From Pseudomonas simiae (GTDB taxonomy: Bacteria; Pseudomonadota; Gammaproteobacteria; Pseudomonadales; Pseudomonadaceae): 64,000 nucleotides of DNA. Location of the stretch: the NCBI RefSeq assembly GCF_900111895.1, contig NZ_FOKB01000001.1, positions 496,001 through 560,000 on the forward strand, written 5' to 3'. Positions 61,465-64,000 of the stretch are shown here, piece after piece (position 1 is the stretch's first letter; each line of letters begins with the position of its first letter). The notes beneath the pieces were generated by a model, which was given only the letters and a program-made list of their open reading frames with translations, made no database searches and was not told the DNA's origin. A program made the position numbers and the translations under genes.

Positions 61465-62742
61465 CTACCGTGAAGGCACATTCTTGGCGCTCGGTTCGTG
61501 CGTCGCCTTAGCGTCACGGCCCTCCCACTTGGCAATCACCAACGGCGCCAGCGCGTTGCCCAGCACGTTCAGTGCGGTAGTCGGCATCTCCATCAAGCGA
61601 TACACCCCGGCAATAAACGCGATCCCTTCCAATGGCAATCCGGCACTGGCGAGCGTTGCGGAGAGAATCACGAACATGAACCCCGGCACACCCGCAGCCC
61701 CCTTTGAAGTGAGCACCATGGTCACCACCAGTAGCGCCTGATCCCCAAGGCTCAGGTCGATTCCGTATAGCTGCGCCACGAACAGCGTGCCGATCCCAAG
61801 GAACAGCGAGGCACCGTCGAGGTTGAACGAGTAACCCACCGGCACCACAAAGCTCACCAGCGAAGGCGACACGCCGTAGGTCTCGAGCTTCTTCATCAAT
61901 TGCGGCATGACCGACGCTGAACTCGCCGTGGAAAAGGCCAAAATCAGTTCATCCTTGATATGGCGCATCAAGGCAAACAGATTGATCCCGCACAGGCGCG
62001 CCACCAGGTTGAGCACCACCAGTACAAAGAACGCGATAGACACGTAACTGACCATGATCAGCTTGGCCAACGGCAGCAACGAACCAAATCCGAAGTTGGC
62101 CACGGTCACAGCGATCATGCCGAACACGCCGATGGGTGAGTAGGCCATGATCATCGACGTGACCTTGAACATGGCATCCGACACGCCTCGCAGCAGCGCG
62201 ATCACCGGGTCTTTGCGCTCGGCGGGCAGGCGTGCCACGCCAAGGCCGAACATCACCGCAAAAAACAGTACCGACAACAGGCTGCCCTGGGCCATGGCAC
62301 TGATCACGTTATCTGGGGTGATCCCGACGATAATCTGCCCCAGGCTGTGACCTGCGCCGCTGCTGGTAGGCAGAGTGATAGACGCTGCATGCAGGCTCGA
62401 CAGTTCAGTGCCGGCCCCCGGCTTGAGCAGATTGCCCAGCACCAGCCCGACAATGATCGCCAAGGTGGTGATGCAGAAAAAATACCCCAGGGAGCGCGCG
62501 CCGATACGGCCCAGGGATTTACCGTCGCCGTGCCCGGCAATGCCCACCACCATGCAGGCAAACACGATGGGCACCACGATCATCTTCATCAGCTTGATAA
62601 AGATATCGCCCGCCGGTTGCAGGAGATTGTCCACCAGCCACGGCCGGGATTCGGGGAGCTGGTGCAACAGGGCACCAATGGCGATGCCGGCAAGCAAGCC
62701 GATCATGATTTGCCAGACCAGCGCGATACGGGGCGTGTGCAT
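61465..62742 (-). CDS. Dicarboxylate/amino acid:cation symporter (GltP/GltT-like)
   Basis: A 425-residue DAACS-family carrier: IKLMKMIVVPIVFACMVVGIAG, first hairpin AFSTASSASVMPQLMKKL, NLDGASLFLG, second hairpin SKGAAGVPGFMFVIL, and MPTTALNVLGN near the end. It is a distant paralogue of the symporter at 58128. The MPTTALNVLGN motif differs from TATNVVGN of the other and from the usual DRFMSE.R..TNxxGN of DctA, so the substrate may differ; not predictable by eye. The aminotransferase gene lies about 95 bases upstream on the same strand, so they may share a transcript. Confidence 0.88.
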   Translation of the reverse strand: MHTPRIALVWQIMIGLLAGIAIGALLHQLPESRPWLVDNLLQPAGDIFIKLMKMIVVPIVFACMVVGIAGHGDGKSLGRIGARSLGYFFCITTLAIIVGLVLGNLLKPGAGTELSSLHAASITLPTSSGAGHSLGQIIVGITPDNVISAMAQGSLLSVLFFAVMFGLGVARLPAERKDPVIALLRGVSDAMFKVTSMIMAYSPIGVFGMIAVTVANFGFGSLLPLAKLIMVSYVSIAFFVLVVLNLVARLCGINLFALMRHIKDELILAFSTASSASVMPQLMKKLETYGVSPSLVSFVVPVGYSFNLDGASLFLGIGTLFVAQLYGIDLSLGDQALLVVTMVLTSKGAAGVPGFMFVILSATLASAGLPLEGIAFIAGVYRLMEMPTTALNVLGNALAPLVIAKWEGRDAKATHEPSAKNVPSR

Positions 62743-62837
62743 AGGAATGCCTCATTTGAGATCAATGATTTTTAAGTTGTTGTTCTAGGCAGTCAAAACA
62801 GCGGCCGTCCGGTGGCCGCCGGGTGCAGCAAAGGGCG

Positions 62838-64000
62838 TCAGCGCAGGTCGCGGCACGCGTCCTTGAGACGACGGCAACCTTCTTCGATCACTTCTGACGA
62901 GCTTGCGAAGGACAGGCGCACATAGGGCGACATGCCATACGCCGCACCGCTCACTGTGGCCAGGCCGTAGTCACGCAACAGGTAGTCCACCAGTTGGGTG
63001 TCACTGTCGAGGCGATCACCTTGCGGGGTGAGCTTGCCCATCAGCCCGCTCACGTTGGCGAACACATAGAACGCGCCGTCTGGTGGGGTACAGCTCAAGC
63101 CGGGGATGTCCGCCAGCAGAGCCAGCATGCGTGCGCGGCGTTGCTGGTATTCCTCGCGCATAGCGGCGATGGGCGCCTGGTCGCCTGTAAATGCGGCCAC
63201 GGCGGCGGCCTGGCTGAGGGAGCTGGGGCAGGTAGTGGTTTGCGACAGCAGCTTGGCGATGGCCGCGATCAGCCAGGCCGGGCCTGCACCGAAACCCAGG
63301 CGCCAACCGGTCATCGCATAGCCTTTGGACGCGCCGTTGACGATCAGCGTGCGCGGCTTGAGGTCGGGCGCCAGGCGCGTCAATGGCACATGCCGGGCCC
63401 TGCCGTAGATGAAGTGTTCGTAGATCTCGTCAGCCATGATCAGCACATGGGGATGACGACGTAACACCTGCGCCAGCGCGAGCAATTCGGTCTCGTTGTA
63501 CACCGCACCACTGGGGTTGTTCGGGCTGTTGAGGATCACCCATTTGGTGCGCGCCGTGATCGCCTGTTCAAGGGCGTCGGGGGACAGCTTGAAACCCAGG
63601 CTTTCATCGCCGGGAATGATCACCGGTGTTGCATCGTTGAGCCGTGCAATGTCCGGGTACGACACCCAATAAGGCGTGTGCACGATGACTTCATCACCCC
63701 GATTCAGCGTGGCGGCCAGCGCATGGTAGATGACGTGTTTGCCGCCGCAACCGGCCACCACTTCATCCAGTCCGTAGGCCAGGTCGTTGTCCTGCTGCAG
63801 CTTGAGGCAGATGGCCTGGCGCAGGGCGAGGGTGCCGGTGGTGGATGTGTAGTGGGTGTCGCCGTTGTGCATCGCCTGGCTGGCCGCCGCAAGGATATGC
63901 GCCGGGGTGTCGAAGTCCGGCTCGCCCACGGTGAAATTGACGATATCGCGGCCTTGGGCGCGCAGTTCGGTCACCAACGCATTGGCGGCAATGCTGGGGG
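62838..64000 (-). CDS. Pyridoxal-phosphate aminotransferase, class I/II (AspC-like), 5'-partial
   Basis: The frame is open to the right edge of the window, so the N terminus (probably a dozen or so residues beyond SIAANALVTELRAQGRDIVNFTVGEPDFDTP) is cut off. About 387 residues are seen. Fold-type I signatures: GCGGKHVIYHALAAT, NSPNNPSGAVY, LIMADEIYEHF and the PLP-lysine segment NGASKGYAMTGWRLGFG, then YVRLSFASS near the end. The enzyme exchanges amino groups between an amino acid such as aspartate and 2-oxoglutarate. With the two symporters and the racemase nearby, the region looks devoted to acidic amino-acid use. Confidence 0.9.
   Translation of the reverse strand, partial: PSIAANALVTELRAQGRDIVNFTVGEPDFDTPAHILAAASQAMHNGDTHYTSTTGTLALRQAICLKLQQDNDLAYGLDEVVAGCGGKHVIYHALAATLNRGDEVIVHTPYWVSYPDIARLNDATPVIIPGDESLGFKLSPDALEQAITARTKWVILNSPNNPSGAVYNETELLALAQVLRRHPHVLIMADEIYEHFIYGRARHVPLTRLAPDLKPRTLIVNGASKGYAMTGWRLGFGAGPAWLIAAIAKLLSQTTTCPSSLSQAAAVAAFTGDQAPIAAMREEYQQRRARMLALLADIPGLSCTPPDGAFYVFANVSGLMGKLTPQGDRLDSDTQLVDYLLRDYGLATVSGAAYGMSPYVRLSFASSSEVIEEGCRRLKDACRDLR

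Overview
The window reads as chromosomal DNA of a fluorescent Pseudomonas (P. fluorescens group). The grounds are high-GC codon use, a Csr/Rsm-type regulator, the N-acetylglutaminylglutamine amide (NAGGN) osmolyte operon, a two-domain polyphosphate:AMP phosphotransferase, a REP-like palindrome, and a bolA / trhO / dsbA-like / ABC / GGDEF-EAL / TenA gene order that matches, from memory, the P. aeruginosa PA0857-PA0862 block. Both window ends cut genes: an LTA-synthase-like sulfatase at the left and an aminotransferase at the right.

Layout. 1-10270 is mostly housekeeping and stress: sulfatase, DUF3309 peptide, SDR oxidoreductase, a CsrA paralogue, YheU, the three-gene NAGGN operon (asnO, ngg, M42 peptidase, minus strand) and mnmC. 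10483-15330 is one very large accessory gene, a leucine-rich-repeat protein with a NEL (IpaH-type) E3 ubiquitin ligase-like C terminus. 15433-21722 returns to core metabolism: pap, thiolase, EamA exporter, fumC, DUF2059, bolA. 21843-39687 is an 18-kb insecticidal Tc toxin locus lying between bolA and trhO. It holds two tccC-like genes on the plus strand with unrelated C-terminal toxin regions, convergent with a tcaA-tcaB-tcaC-like operon (split TcA subunit plus TcB) on the minus strand. 39923-47627 is core again: trhO, DsbA-like protein, ABC exporter, RbdA-like c-di-GMP protein, TenA-like protein, diguanylate cyclase. 48112-50240 is lldD with a divergent LysR regulator.

50301-52998 is a decayed island at tRNA-Asn. 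The tRNA 3' half plus its terminator is repeated about 2.57 kb downstream. Between the copies lie a UmuC C-terminal fragment, an unknown orphan gene, a nonsense-mutated IS1182-family transposase, a CdiA-like pretoxin remnant and small AT-rich orphan ORFs that resemble toxin/immunity debris. Next come an O-antigen-type export ATPase (Wzt-like) without a permease and a sulfotransferase.

55295-64000 carries an ArsR-type regulator / zinc-type reductase / ABM monooxygenase operon with two near-identical operator palindromes. A LysR regulator follows, divergent to a translationally coupled dicarboxylate/amino-acid symporter and double-domain Asp/Glu racemase. The window ends with a small heat-shock protein, a second symporter and the aminotransferase.

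The most distinctive content is the set of toxin-type genes (Tc complex with two different TccC payloads, NEL-like effector, CDI debris), the hybrid tRNA-Asn attachment site, the twin ArsR operators, and the racemase in which only one of two domains keeps both catalytic cysteines.
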